Origin: Bacteroidales bacterium UBA6397
GTDB lineage: Bacteria > Bacteroidota > Bacteroidia > Bacteroidales > UBA932
DNA length: 64,000 nucleotides
Assembly: GCA_002439875.1 (NCBI GenBank)
Contig: DJQB01000008.1
Span: 21,110 to 85,109 of the forward strand
Direction: 5' to 3'
Part shown: one piece after another, positions 8,009 to 16,889 of the stretch
How the letters are laid out: the number at the start of each line of letters is the position of its first letter
Position numbering within the stretch: the first letter of the stretch is position 1
Notes under the pieces: model-generated
Seen by the model: only the letters and a program-made list of their open reading frames with translations
Databases searched by the model: none
Told to the model about the DNA's origin: nothing
Position numbers and translations under genes: made by a program

Positions 8009-10222
8009 ATGGACACGATTCATCAGAGATTTCCCCAGTATGATGAGGCAGGACAGGCTCTCATCGACAAAGCGTATGCGATAGCAGCTGCGGCTTTGGC
8101 AGACGAGACACGAGGCAACGGACACCCTTTCATCGAGCATCCTATCAACGTGGCGCTGATTGCCGCGGACGAGATCGGTCTGCCGGCTGACTGCGTGGCG
8201 GCGGTGTTCCTCCACGAGGCCACCAGAAAGCATCCTGAGATTGATTTGCGGGCGGAAAGGCCCTTCGACAAGCTCAGGGGCCAAGCACAAAAATTTGACA
8301 TTGAACTGAAAGGCGGATTTCCGGAGGATGTTTACACAATGGTGGAAGGGCTGAACAAAATCGCCACAATCAAGCCCAAGGACACACGGCTTGAGGCCGA
8401 GAGCTACAAGAAGTTGATAGTCCAGTACTCGACGGATCCGCGCGTGACCGTGCTCAAGATAGCCGACAGGCTGGAGGTGATGAGGCATCTGGAGATGTTC
8501 CCGAAGGCCTCCAGAGAGAAGAAGATTCTGGAGACTCTGATGCTGTACATCCCTCTTGCGCACCAGCTTGGACTCTACAACATCAAGAGCGAGATGGAGG
8601 ACATCTACTTCCGTTTCGCCGAGCCGGAGCAGTACCGGGCCATCACCAACAAGCTCAAGGCCACTGAAAGAGACCGCATCAGGCTGACCGAGGAGTTCAT
8701 CGAGCCGCTCAAGAAGACTCTGTCAGACGCCGGGATTCACTATAAGTTGAAGATCAGGACAAAGACGGCATATTCAATATGGCGGAAGATGCAGAAGCAG
8801 AAAGTCCCGTTCGAGGGGGTCTATGACGTCTTCGCCATCCGGTTCATCATTGACTGCGAACCGGACACCAAGAAGGAAAAGGACATCTGCTGGCAGGTCT
8901 ATTCGTACGTGACTGAGGAATATGAAGCCGACACGAAGCGTCTGCGCGACTGGGTTACGAACCCTAAGCCGAACGGCTACGAGTCCCTGCACATCACTGT
9001 CAAGAACAAGAGCGGAGCCTACATCGAGGTCCAGATCAGGACAAAGAGAATGGACGACGAGGCGGAGAACGGCCAGGCCTCGCACTGGTCCTACAAAGGC
9101 ATCAAGCACGAGGCGCAGCTGGACAAATGGCTGACCTCCGTGCGCTATGCCCTTGAGCATCCGCACGAAGGCAATCCGGACGATCTTCCGCAGCCGCCTT
9201 CCAAGGAGATATTCGTGTTTACCCCATCCGGAGAGTTGAGAATACTCCCGGCCGGTGCAACCGTTCTGGACTTCGCCTTTAATATTCATTCAGGACTCGG
9301 AGTTCGCTGCGCCGGCGGACGCATCAACGGGAAGGCTGTGTCTATCAGGGAAAAGCTGAAGACAGGAGATGTGGTGGACATCATGTCCGGAAAGAACCAG
9401 AAACCTTCCTCCGACTGGCTGAACTTTGTTGTCACGTCCAAGGCGCGCAACCGCATCAAGCAGGAACTTAACGAGGAGGAATATAAAAAAGCCGCCCAAG
9501 GGAAGGAACTACTTGGAAGGCGCCTGAAAAACTGGAAGCTGGAGCTTCCGGACGAGATTCTCGCTGAACTGCTGAAAAAGCTCAAGTATGCCACTCTCAA
9601 CTCGTTCTATGCGGCCATCGCTGACGGGGAGGTTGATGTCAATGATGTCAAGAATTACATCCTAGACAGGGACAGGATCACTGCAGAAGCCATCGAGGCA
9701 GCGAGAGAGGCCGAGGCGGAAAGGATTGAGACAAGGTCAGCGGAATGGGGCAACAGGCATTCATCCGATGACATCCTTGTGTTGAACGCCAAAGATCTCA
9801 AAGGATTGGATTACAAGATGTCCAAGTGCTGTCATCCGGTGTTCGGTGACGATGTGTTCGGATTCGTGACAAGGACTGAGGGCATAAAGATTCATAGGAT
9901 TTCATGCCCGAACGCGGCGCGGCTCATCAGCGCCTATCCGTACAGAATCCAGAAAGTGAAGTGGGCTGAGACACCGGCAGGAGGTAGTTTCCAAAGTTCG
10001 CTGAAGATCATCACGGACAACGAGTCTTCAGTAATCGGGCAGATCACCGAGATTGTGAACACCTTCAAGGCGTCACTGCGTTCGTTTAATGTCAGCGAGA
10101 ACAACAGAGGCGGGACCTACGAGATCACGATGAGAATTTCCGTGCCGTCCAACATGGAGTTGGACAAGGTAATCTCGCAGATACGGCTGCTGAAGCATGT
10201 GACTAAGGTTTCCAGGGTATAA
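8009..10222 (+). CDS. relA: RelA/SpoT-family (p)ppGpp synthetase with degenerate hydrolase domain
   Basis: 737 residues with the long Rel layout. An N-terminal HD-type region (to about 190) is followed by the synthetase domain (about 240-370; YSIWRKM, YDVFAIRFI, YESLH, EVQIRT), a TGS domain (about 400-470), a cysteine segment KCCHPV, and a C-terminal ACT domain. It makes (p)ppGpp from ATP and GTP/GDP on starved ribosomes. In the hydrolase site the usual HD is HE (LHEATRKH) and the following ED is lost, so hydrolysis is probably inactive and the enzyme RelA-like. Residues 85-91 are encoded by a dispersed repeat found elsewhere between genes. A tandem repeat cluster begins 7 bases after the stop. 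Confidence 0.9.
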   Translation: MDTIHQRFPQYDEAGQALIDKAYAIAAAALADETRGNGHPFIEHPINVALIAADEIGLPADCVAAVFLHEATRKHPEIDLRAERPFDKLRGQAQKFDIELKGGFPEDVYTMVEGLNKIATIKPKDTRLEAESYKKLIVQYSTDPRVTVLKIADRLEVMRHLEMFPKASREKKILETLMLYIPLAHQLGLYNIKSEMEDIYFRFAEPEQYRAITNKLKATERDRIRLTEEFIEPLKKTLSDAGIHYKLKIRTKTAYSIWRKMQKQKVPFEGVYDVFAIRFIIDCEPDTKKEKDICWQVYSYVTEEYEADTKRLRDWVTNPKPNGYESLHITVKNKSGAYIEVQIRTKRMDDEAENGQASHWSYKGIKHEAQLDKWLTSVRYALEHPHEGNPDDLPQPPSKEIFVFTPSGELRILPAGATVLDFAFNIHSGLGVRCAGGRINGKAVSIREKLKTGDVVDIMSGKNQKPSSDWLNFVVTSKARNRIKQELNEEEYKKAAQGKELLGRRLKNWKLELPDEILAELLKKLKYATLNSFYAAIADGEVDVNDVKNYILDRDRITAEAIEAAREAEAERIETRSAEWGNRHSSDDILVLNAKDLKGLDYKMSKCCHPVFGDDVFGFVTRTEGIKIHRISCPNAARLISAYPYRIQKVKWAETPAGGSFQSSLKIITDNESSVIGQITEIVNTFKASLRSFNVSENNRGGTYEITMRISVPSNMELDKVISQIRLLKHVTKVSRV
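8261..8279 (+). repeat. Dispersed CTTCGACAAGCTCAG element inside relA
   Basis: The 19-base imperfect palindrome CCCTTCGACAAGCTCAGGG lies in frame in relA and is read as PFDKLRG. The same core (CTTCGACAGGCTCAG, GAGCTTGTCGAAG) occurs between genes at 10230, 33763, 36618, 53551, 56468 and 59511. It falls in a poorly conserved linker just after the degenerate HD site, where an insertion may be tolerated. Confidence 0.75.
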
Positions 10223-10229
10223 TAATAAA

Positions 10230-10360
10230 GTCGCTTCGACAGGCTCAGCGACCGATTGGACCGCCTCGGTCACTGAGCTTGTAGAAGTGACCGAGCTTGT
10301 CGAAGTGACTGAGCTTGTCGAAGTGACTGAGCTTGTCGAAGTGACCGAATAGGATGGCTC
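10230..10360. repeat. Tandem array of the dispersed palindromic repeat
   Basis: Directly behind the relA stop. A first copy, GTCGCTTCGACAGGCTCAG, starts at 10230. It is followed by an array of four 18-base units GAGCTTGTMGAAGTGACY from 10275 to 10346, and a last partial copy GGCTCAGCGACC near 10354. The unit is half of a palindrome, so the transcript could fold in many ways. It separates the convergent relA and uvrB genes and may serve as a terminator for both. Confidence 0.85.
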
Positions 10361-10374
10361 AGCGACCGGAGAGA

Positions 10375-12552
10375 TCAATCTTTCCAGACCTTTAAATATT
10401 CCTGAAGCGCCCACATCTCGTCACGATAACGGGCGGCCTCGCTGAAATCCAGGTCAGCGGCGGACTTCTCCATCCTGCGTTTGTCCTCAGCGATGGTCTT
10501 CTGGATCTGCTCCCGGCTCATAGAGCGAATCACCGGATCCTGAAGCACAGCGGCAAGGTCCGCCTTGACGAAGCCGTCAACATAGGCCGTGTTCCCTTCC
10601 CTCTTGGAATCGTGGCCCAAACCAACGGAGACCGTACCACGGCCCAGATCGCTTGGATTAGGAATATACGTCGGATCGGAGACCGAATCAGCCGCGCTGA
10701 CCCTTCCGCTCGGCCCATTCTTGACACGAGGATTGACAGCCTTCTCCGGCTCACCATAGAGCTCGGAAACGAGAATATTCCTTTTCACCTCAACCTGCTT
10801 CGGGGTGATGTGGTTGAGTTTGTTATATTCAATCTGCTTTGTGCGGCGCCTGTTGGTCTCGCGGATGGTCTGCTCCATCGACTCGGTGACGGTGTCAGCG
10901 TACATTATCACCAGACCGTTGACATTCCTGGCCGCTCGGCCGGCGGTCTGGGTCAATGCCCTTCCAGAACGCAGGAAGCCTTCCTTGTCAGCGTCAAGAA
11001 TCGCCACAAGCGACACTGTAGGGATATCCAACCCCTCGCGAAGGAGGTTCACTCCGACCAGAACATCGAAAAGTCCGTTCTTGAAGTCCTCGATGATCTC
11101 GACCCTCTCAGCTGTGTCCACATCGGAATGAATGTAGCGCACCCGGATGTCGATCTTGTCCAGATAGTCGGTCAATTCCTCGGCCATTCTCTTGGTCAGG
11201 GTAGTGACGAGAACCCTCTCATCCTTCTCTGCCCTCTTGCGGATCTCCTCAACAAGGTCATCCACCTGATTCTTGGTAGGTCTGACTTCAATCGGAGGAT
11301 CCAGAAGACCGGTAGGCCGCACAACCTGCTCTACCACAAGGCCGTTGGAGCGTTCCAGCTCGTAGTCCGATGGAGTGGCGCTGACATACACCTTCTGGTC
11401 GGTGATGGAATTGAACTCATCAAAGGTAAGAGGCCGGTTGTCCGATGCAGCGGGAAGGCGGAAGCCATATTCAATGAGAACGGACTTGCGGGCATGGTCA
11501 CCGCCATACATCGCCCTGATCTGCGGGATCGTGACGTGGCTCTCGTCGATGAATGTGATGAAATCTTTCGGGAAGTAATCAATGAGGCAGAACGGTCTCT
11601 GGCCCGGCTGGCGGCCGTCCAGGTAGCGGGAATAGTTCTCGATTCCGGGGCAGTAGCCCATCTCCTTTATCATCTCAAGATCGTTCTCGACCCGTTGCTG
11701 CAATCTCTTGGCTTCCAACCCCTTGCCTATCTCGTTGAAATAATCCACCTGCTTCTTGAGATCGTCCTGGATCATGCTCACGGCCTTGATGCTTCGTTCC
11801 CTTGTGGTCACAAAATTGGTGGCAGGAAAGATCGGGACTTCATCCAGTGACTCAATGTGCGCCCCGGTCAGCGGATCAATCAGCGAAAGAGAATCCACTT
11901 CATCACCGAAGAACTCGATCCTGACAGCTTCGTCAGAGCCTCCGAGGAACACATCGACTGTGTCACCGCGAACCCTGAACGTTCCTCTTTTGAAATCCAC
12001 CTCTGTGCGGCTGTAGTTGGCGTCAACGAGATGGTAAAGGAGACGGGTCAGGCTGCGCTGCTCTCCTCTTTTCACCAGAATCGACTGGGCGTGAAAGTCT
12101 TCCGGGTTTCCTATACCGTAAAGGCATGACACGCTGGAGACCACGATGACATCCCTCCGCCCTGACATCAGAGCCGAGGCAGCACTCAGCCTCAGCTTGT
12201 CGATCTGGTCGTTGATGCTGAGATCCTTCTCAATGTAGGTGTCGGTGGTCGGCAGATAGGCTTCCGGCTGATAGTAGTCGTAGTAGGAGACGAAATATTC
12301 AACCGCGTTGGACGGGAAGAAGCTTTTGAACTCTCCGTAAAGCTGCGCCGCCAGCGTCTTGTTGTGGCTGAGGATCAGCGCAGGCCGCTGAAGTTTCTCG
12401 ATGACATTCGCCATCGTGAAAGTCTTCCCCGACCCTGTCACTCCCAGCAACGTAACATCTCCCACGCCTTGACTCAGCGCGTCACAAAGTCCCTCGATCG
12501 CCCCCGGCTGATCCCCCGACGGCTTGTATGGTGATTCCAAACGAAATTTCAT
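10375..12552 (-). CDS. uvrB: Excinuclease ABC subunit B
   Basis: 725-residue damage-recognition helicase of nucleotide excision repair, acting between UvrA and UvrC. Walker A GVTGSGKT is at residues 37-44. The beta-hairpin that probes DNA is seen as YYDYYQPEAY near residue 92. The DEAH-type box DESHVT, the helicase motifs VLVGVNLLREGLDIP and QTAGRAARN follow. The C-terminal UVR motif (about 690-725) binds UvrC. It is about 50 residues longer than typical; the extra length is a linker after VSELYGEP. It is divergent from the deiminase gene with overlapping promoters. Confidence 0.96.
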   Translation of the reverse strand: MKFRLESPYKPSGDQPGAIEGLCDALSQGVGDVTLLGVTGSGKTFTMANVIEKLQRPALILSHNKTLAAQLYGEFKSFFPSNAVEYFVSYYDYYQPEAYLPTTDTYIEKDLSINDQIDKLRLSAASALMSGRRDVIVVSSVSCLYGIGNPEDFHAQSILVKRGEQRSLTRLLYHLVDANYSRTEVDFKRGTFRVRGDTVDVFLGGSDEAVRIEFFGDEVDSLSLIDPLTGAHIESLDEVPIFPATNFVTTRERSIKAVSMIQDDLKKQVDYFNEIGKGLEAKRLQQRVENDLEMIKEMGYCPGIENYSRYLDGRQPGQRPFCLIDYFPKDFITFIDESHVTIPQIRAMYGGDHARKSVLIEYGFRLPAASDNRPLTFDEFNSITDQKVYVSATPSDYELERSNGLVVEQVVRPTGLLDPPIEVRPTKNQVDDLVEEIRKRAEKDERVLVTTLTKRMAEELTDYLDKIDIRVRYIHSDVDTAERVEIIEDFKNGLFDVLVGVNLLREGLDIPTVSLVAILDADKEGFLRSGRALTQTAGRAARNVNGLVIMYADTVTESMEQTIRETNRRRTKQIEYNKLNHITPKQVEVKRNILVSELYGEPEKAVNPRVKNGPSGRVSAADSVSDPTYIPNPSDLGRGTVSVGLGHDSKREGNTAYVDGFVKADLAAVLQDPVIRSMSREQIQKTIAEDKRRMEKSAADLDFSEAARYRDEMWALQEYLKVWKD

Positions 12553-12581
12553 GGCTTATCTCCTGCTCCTGTTCACAGTTC

Positions 12582-12603
12582 GCAAAAATAACAATATCTT
12601 TGC
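12582..12603. promoter_or_regulatory. Back-to-back -7 boxes for uvrB and the deiminase gene
   Basis: TATTTTTGC on the minus strand (12590 to 12582) points to uvrB; TATCTTTGC on the plus strand (12595-12603) points to the deiminase. Both fit the Bacteroidota -7 consensus TAnnTTTGC. Only four bases separate them, so the two polymerases should compete. Clear TTG elements at -33 are not seen. Confidence 0.55.
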
Positions 12604-12625
12604 AGATAATAAACAAGTAATAAAC

Positions 12626-13648
12626 ATGAGACTGCCTGCTGAATGGGAGAGACAGAGTGGGGTGATGCTCACCTGGCCTGACGAGACGACACCTTGGTAC
12701 GAACTGGAGAAGGTGCAGGAATGCTATGGACGGATCATCTCTGCGATTCTGCGTTTCGAGAAGGTACTGCTGGTGACAGCCGATGTAGAGGCCGCCACTT
12801 GCAAACTCGCTGAGCTGGGGGTGGACACTTCCTCGATCAGTTTCCACGAGTGTCCGGTCAACGACACCTGGGCGCGAGACCACGGTGGAATCGCGGTCTA
12901 TGGCGACAATGGAGAGAAGTACCTCTACGACTTCGTCTTCAACGGCTGGGGACTCAAGTTCGCCTCCAACTTCGACAACGGAATCACCAAGAAGATATTC
13001 TTCGACAGGGCATTCGCCGATGAGGTGATGTGCGTGGACATGCGTCCGTTCGTCCTTGAGGGCGGCAGCATCGACACCGATGGCACCGGAACCCTGATGG
13101 CCACCTCCGAATGCCTTTGCAGCGACAACAGGAATGAATATCTCACCCAAGAGGAGATTGAAGGTGAGCTCAAGCAGGCGTTCGGTCTCAAGCGTGTGCT
13201 CTGGGTGGACAGCGGCAGCCTTTCGGGCGACGACACCGACAGCCACATAGACATTCTGGCGCGCTTCTGCGATCCTGAGACAATCGCCTACCTCAAAAGC
13301 GACAATCTGGAAGACCCTGACTACGAGTCGTTAATGAATATGGAAGCGCAGCTTCAGTCCTTCCGTACTCTGGACGGGAAGCCGTACAGACTCGTGCCTC
13401 TTCCGAAGCCGGAGCAGATGTTTCTGGACGACTATCCTCTGCCGGCATCTTATGCGAATTTCCTGATAATCAACGGTGCGGTTCTTGTGCCGGGCACAGG
13501 AGCGGAGCTCGATGAGGTTGTCCGCATGAGGCTCCAGGAAGTGTTCCCAGACCGTGAGGTCATCATCATTGACTGCCGTCCGCTCCTCTCCGGCCACGGA
13601 GGCCTTCACTGCGTCACGATGCAGCTTCCGGAAGGGTGGCTGAAATAA
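12626..13648 (+). CDS. Agmatine deiminase / porphyromonas-type arginine deiminase family
   Basis: 340 residues from ATG 12626; the upstream in-frame extension would overlap uvrB and lacks family similarity. It belongs to the guanidino-group hydrolase family PF04371. Active-site segments are NDTWARDHGG, VLEGGSIDTDG, DSHIDILARF and the C-terminal GHGGLHC with the nucleophilic Cys. Family members convert agmatine to N-carbamoylputrescine on the way to polyamines, or deiminate peptidyl-arginine when secreted. No signal peptide is visible, which favours the cytosolic agmatine reaction. No carbamoylputrescine amidase gene is adjacent. Confidence 0.85.
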   Translation: MRLPAEWERQSGVMLTWPDETTPWYELEKVQECYGRIISAILRFEKVLLVTADVEAATCKLAELGVDTSSISFHECPVNDTWARDHGGIAVYGDNGEKYLYDFVFNGWGLKFASNFDNGITKKIFFDRAFADEVMCVDMRPFVLEGGSIDTDGTGTLMATSECLCSDNRNEYLTQEEIEGELKQAFGLKRVLWVDSGSLSGDDTDSHIDILARFCDPETIAYLKSDNLEDPDYESLMNMEAQLQSFRTLDGKPYRLVPLPKPEQMFLDDYPLPASYANFLIINGAVLVPGTGAELDEVVRMRLQEVFPDREVIIIDCRPLLSGHGGLHCVTMQLPEGWLK

Positions 13649-13666
13649 TCAGTATTCCTGTAATTC

Positions 13667-14200
13667 CTATATTAGGATAGGAGTGTGTCCGCAGGCCGGC
13701 AAGTACTTATCGAGAAGGTCGCTGACCTTGATTTTCACGAAGCAGCCCGCAGTGCCGTCTGTACAGCAGTACCACTCGCCTTCCAGGATTTCTTTGTCAA
13801 GGACGAATGTCACCTCCTTAGCTGAATCAAGACAGGCGCTCAGCACAGTGGTCGCCCCATGCTCGGTCCCGGCGATCTCAAGCAGTTTCTCGGCAGAGGC
13901 GAACGACACCCTCGGAATCCCGAGAGCCTGGCCGAAGTCCTTGGTGACGAACGGCTTGTCATCCCTTGTCACATAGAGGTAGAACTTGGTCTGCTGACGG
14001 TTGCAAAGGAATATGCTCTTGACGATCCTGCCTCCGATGCCGGCATTGATGTTCCGGCAGTCCTCCATCGTGATTCCCGGATCCGTGTCCACCCTCTCGA
14101 ACGGGATTCCCAGTTCCGAGAACATCTCGTACACCTTCTTCTGCAACGGTGTGGAGAACGTCTCCGGGGCCGTGCGCTCTATCTCACTGACGTAGAACAT
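13667..14200 (-). CDS. Prolyl-tRNA editing domain protein (YbaK/ProX-like)
   Basis: 177 residues of the YbaK/PrdX superfamily, which hydrolyse mischarged aminoacyl-tRNAs in trans. Typical segments are GIPFERVDTDP near the start, the central KSIFLCNRQQTKFYLYV strand pair and a C-terminal EWYCCTDGT. The PrdX/ProXp-ala group clears Ala-tRNA(Pro); I infer that substrate but cannot separate it from related specificities. The start lies 3 bases from the stop of the upstream phosphoesterase gene, so the two are probably co-transcribed, though they have no evident shared function. Confidence 0.78.
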   Translation of the reverse strand: MFYVSEIERTAPETFSTPLQKKVYEMFSELGIPFERVDTDPGITMEDCRNINAGIGGRIVKSIFLCNRQQTKFYLYVTRDDKPFVTKDFGQALGIPRVSFASAEKLLEIAGTEHGATTVLSACLDSAKEVTFVLDKEILEGEWYCCTDGTAGCFVKIKVSDLLDKYLPACGHTPILI

Positions 14201-14202
14201 TT

Positions 14203-15285
14203 CTAATCAATAGTCATGTCGAACTGGTCGTAGGCCTCGGTCCTGTGAGCCAAGTGCTTGGTACTCGGAGAGATGCCGAAGAGCGGGGAATAGGTCTTCA
14301 CCTTCACCGTCCTGCCGTCCGGCATGAACTCCAGGATCCTCAGCCAGCCGTCACCGCCGTTGCCTTCCCAGCCGCCCCCAAGAATCTGGACATTGAACAT
14401 CATCTGATGCACATTCCGTCCGGCCACATTCTTGTCCACACGATAGGCCACAGAATCCTCAAAACCACCCGGCCGTCCCGTGTGGCCGCAGACCACGAGC
14501 ACAACATTAGGCGTGACAGACACGAACTTGTCCCAGAAATCCTTGCCGGAGGTCTGAGGCCTCACCTTGTAATGAGAATTGTCGGTGTAATCCGCTGTGC
14601 GGTGCTTGAGATAGCTGTGCGTCATCGCGATCACCATATGGCCGATGTACTTTTCGCTTGTGGCGAGGTTTCTGGCCCATTCCAGAACCTCAAGCCTCGG
14701 CGCGAACTCGGTCGTTATGACCAGGATGTCACCCCAGTTCCTGTCGTGGAACTCAAAAGCGGCGTTCTCCATCGAGATGTCACCGTTGCGGTTCGGGAAA
14801 TCCGCCACGAGGCAATCCCGCCAGCAGGAGTTACGCTCGAAAGGGAAATATTCAGGAAATTTTGTCCTTCCGTTCTCGGCTATCTTATAGCCATAGTCAT
14901 GGTTGCCGCACGAGATGATGTACGGAACCTTGTCGTCAAGACGCGACATGGACCTTGACGCGGCCTCCCACATCTCGCGGCTGGTCTGGTTCACCATCTT
15001 ACGGTTCATTTTGATGTTCTCGTTCTGTTCGACCAGATCTCCGGTGCAGAGCACAGCCTTGATGTTCAGGTGGTCCACATTGTCTGCGATCCATGCGGTA
15101 CACAGCTCAAAGATCGGCTGGTTGATGTCGTACTTGTTGTAGGTCTGTGGATCGCCAAGGACGATCATGGAGAACGAATCCTCGTTCTCAAGATTCTGGC
15201 GGTCAGCCCTGTGCTGGGCAAAAAGCGGATTCGCTCCAACTGCGAGCAAACCTAAACCCAAAAAGGTAAAGATGTATTTTTTCAT
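14203..15285 (-). CDS. Secreted calcineurin-like metallophosphoesterase
   Basis: 360 residues with an N-terminal signal peptide (MKKYIFTFLGLGLLAVGA, then NPLFAQ). Metallophosphoesterase motifs follow in order: LGDPQ, CTGDLVEQ, ISCGNHDYG, and a late CGHTGRPGG in place of the usual GHxH. They would bind two metals. Substrate is unknown; the family includes nucleotidases, phosphodiesterases and acid phosphatases. A minus-strand -7 box lies 22 bases upstream, and the editing-protein gene follows at 3 bases. Confidence 0.8.
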   Translation of the reverse strand: MKKYIFTFLGLGLLAVGANPLFAQHRADRQNLENEDSFSMIVLGDPQTYNKYDINQPIFELCTAWIADNVDHLNIKAVLCTGDLVEQNENIKMNRKMVNQTSREMWEAASRSMSRLDDKVPYIISCGNHDYGYKIAENGRTKFPEYFPFERNSCWRDCLVADFPNRNGDISMENAAFEFHDRNWGDILVITTEFAPRLEVLEWARNLATSEKYIGHMVIAMTHSYLKHRTADYTDNSHYKVRPQTSGKDFWDKFVSVTPNVVLVVCGHTGRPGGFEDSVAYRVDKNVAGRNVHQMMFNVQILGGGWEGNGGDGWLRILEFMPDGRTVKVKTYSPLFGISPSTKHLAHRTEAYDQFDMTID

Positions 15286-15306
15286 ACTTTCAGCGTTTAT
15301 GACATT

Positions 15307-15315
15307 GCAAAGGTA
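15307..15315 (-). promoter_or_regulatory. -7 box of the phosphoesterase gene
   Basis: Minus-strand TACCTTTGC, a full match to TAnnTTTGC, 22 bases before the start codon at 15285. Transcription should begin near 15300. Confidence 0.55.
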
Positions 15316-15517
15316 AGTATTTTCAAAGTGGAGACCAAACTATATCTTTCATCCCGGAGGTCCAAAGGAATATTCACAAAGATTGTTGGTCCTATATGCA
15401 AGGAATGGTTCTTGCGGGGTTTAGGAGATTGGTTGGTTAGCGCGGCGGGCAATAGCCGCTTGAACGGATATATTCACGAAAGGTGATTGCCCGCCTGACG
15501 GAAAAAGTGTGAGTGAA

Positions 15518-16789
15518 ATGAATAAGACAACAAGATTGATTATGCTTTCGGGAATGGCGGCGGCCATGATGGTGTCGTGCGGCACGGTCAAAAAGAGCGG
15601 CAAGAGTGACAACCCGGTAATCAGCAGAGGAGACAACATGGAGAATATCGACAACGATTTCCTGATCCTGACTGACGGTCAGAGGGCGCTTTTGGCGAAG
15701 AACAACACCTTCGCTCTCAATTTGTTCAACAAGGTTTCAGGGATGGACTCAAGGGTGATTTCACCGCTTAGCGTCACCGGACTGATGACGATCCTGTCAA
15801 ACGGAGCCGATGGGGAGACACGTCGGGAAATCCTCAACACTCTTGGATTCAGCGGAGCGTCTCAGGACGAGATCAACGCTCTGTACGGCTTTCTCATCAA
15901 GAAAGCCGGGAAACTGGACCCTTCCACGACCGTCAGCATCGCCGACTTCATAGCGGTCAACAAGAACAACAAGGTCAAGAAGGAATTCGAGCGGACAGTA
16001 AGTGATTGGTTCAAGGCCGAGGCAGAGAATCTTGATTTCACCTCGAGCAAGACGGCAGGCATCATCAACGACTGGTGTTCCGAGCACACTGACGGGATGA
16101 TTCCTAAGATTATAGACAGCGTGGAGCCAAGTGCTGTCGCCTACCTGATGAACGCGATCTACTTCAACGGCTCATGGACGGATAAGTTTGACACCAAGGA
16201 CACCAAGCTTGAGCGGTTCAGGGGCTACACCCGCGACATCAAGAAAGTCAGGATGATGCACAGGAATGATGAATATCTCTACACGTCGAACAAGACTTAT
16301 TCCGCCGTCAGGATTCCTTACGGCAATGGCACTTTCTCTATGACAGTGCTTCTGCCTAACGAGGACAAGTCGATTCCGGACATGATGAAGGTCCTCAGTG
16401 CCAAGGAACTTTCACGGATGCGTCAGAACATGGAGAACTGCAAGGTTGACCTCAAGCTACCTAAGTTCACAACTGAGGTCGAACAGCCTCTGAATGACAT
16501 CATCGCCAGTCTTGGAGCTTCCACGATGTTCAGGCCGTCAGCGGATTTCAGCAAGTTGGCGGACGGGAATATCTTCGTGTCCAAAATGTTCCAGAAAGCC
16601 AAGATTGAGGTAAGCGAAGAGGGTACCAAGGCCGCTGCCGTCACCGCGGCGATCATGACGATGTCAGCCCTTGCTCCTGAGCCTCGTCAGGTCGAATTCC
16701 ACGCAGACAGGCCTTTCGTCTATCTCATCAGTGAATCCGGCACCGGAGCCATCTACTTCATAGGCCAGTTCACCGGCAGCGAGATCTGA
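15518..16789 (+). CDS. Serpin-family protease inhibitor lipoprotein
   Basis: 423 residues from ATG 15518 (a GTG three codons earlier is less likely). A lipoprotein signal ends in VSC, so the mature protein should be anchored in the envelope. The body is a full serpin: NTFALNLFNKV, SPLSVTGLMTILSNGADGET, YLMNAIYFNGSW, then the hinge EEGTKAAAVTAA and the C-terminal HADRPFVYLISES. The hinge has the small residues needed for loop insertion, so it should be inhibitory. The reactive loop is about three residues longer than in antitrypsin, with the cleavage site probably within MTMSAL. It may protect against host or neighbour proteases. Confidence 0.92.
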   Translation: MNKTTRLIMLSGMAAAMMVSCGTVKKSGKSDNPVISRGDNMENIDNDFLILTDGQRALLAKNNTFALNLFNKVSGMDSRVISPLSVTGLMTILSNGADGETRREILNTLGFSGASQDEINALYGFLIKKAGKLDPSTTVSIADFIAVNKNNKVKKEFERTVSDWFKAEAENLDFTSSKTAGIINDWCSEHTDGMIPKIIDSVEPSAVAYLMNAIYFNGSWTDKFDTKDTKLERFRGYTRDIKKVRMMHRNDEYLYTSNKTYSAVRIPYGNGTFSMTVLLPNEDKSIPDMMKVLSAKELSRMRQNMENCKVDLKLPKFTTEVEQPLNDIIASLGASTMFRPSADFSKLADGNIFVSKMFQKAKIEVSEEGTKAAAVTAAIMTMSALAPEPRQVEFHADRPFVYLISESGTGAIYFIGQFTGSEI

Positions 16790-16889
16790 GTCTATTCAGG
16801 CTCTGCTGGAGCCAGCAAAAACATATTTTGTTGTATCTTTCTTAATTCTTGTAAGAAAAAGTCTTAATTCTCGACTAAGATACATACGA

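Noticed and set aside
10268..10346. Possible CRISPR array
   Set aside because: Units are 18 bases, directly adjacent without unique spacers, and no cas genes are near. It is a tandem repeat.
12524..12625. Longer N terminus for the deiminase
   Set aside because: It would overlap the start of uvrB and cross both -7 boxes; the family start fits ATG 12626.
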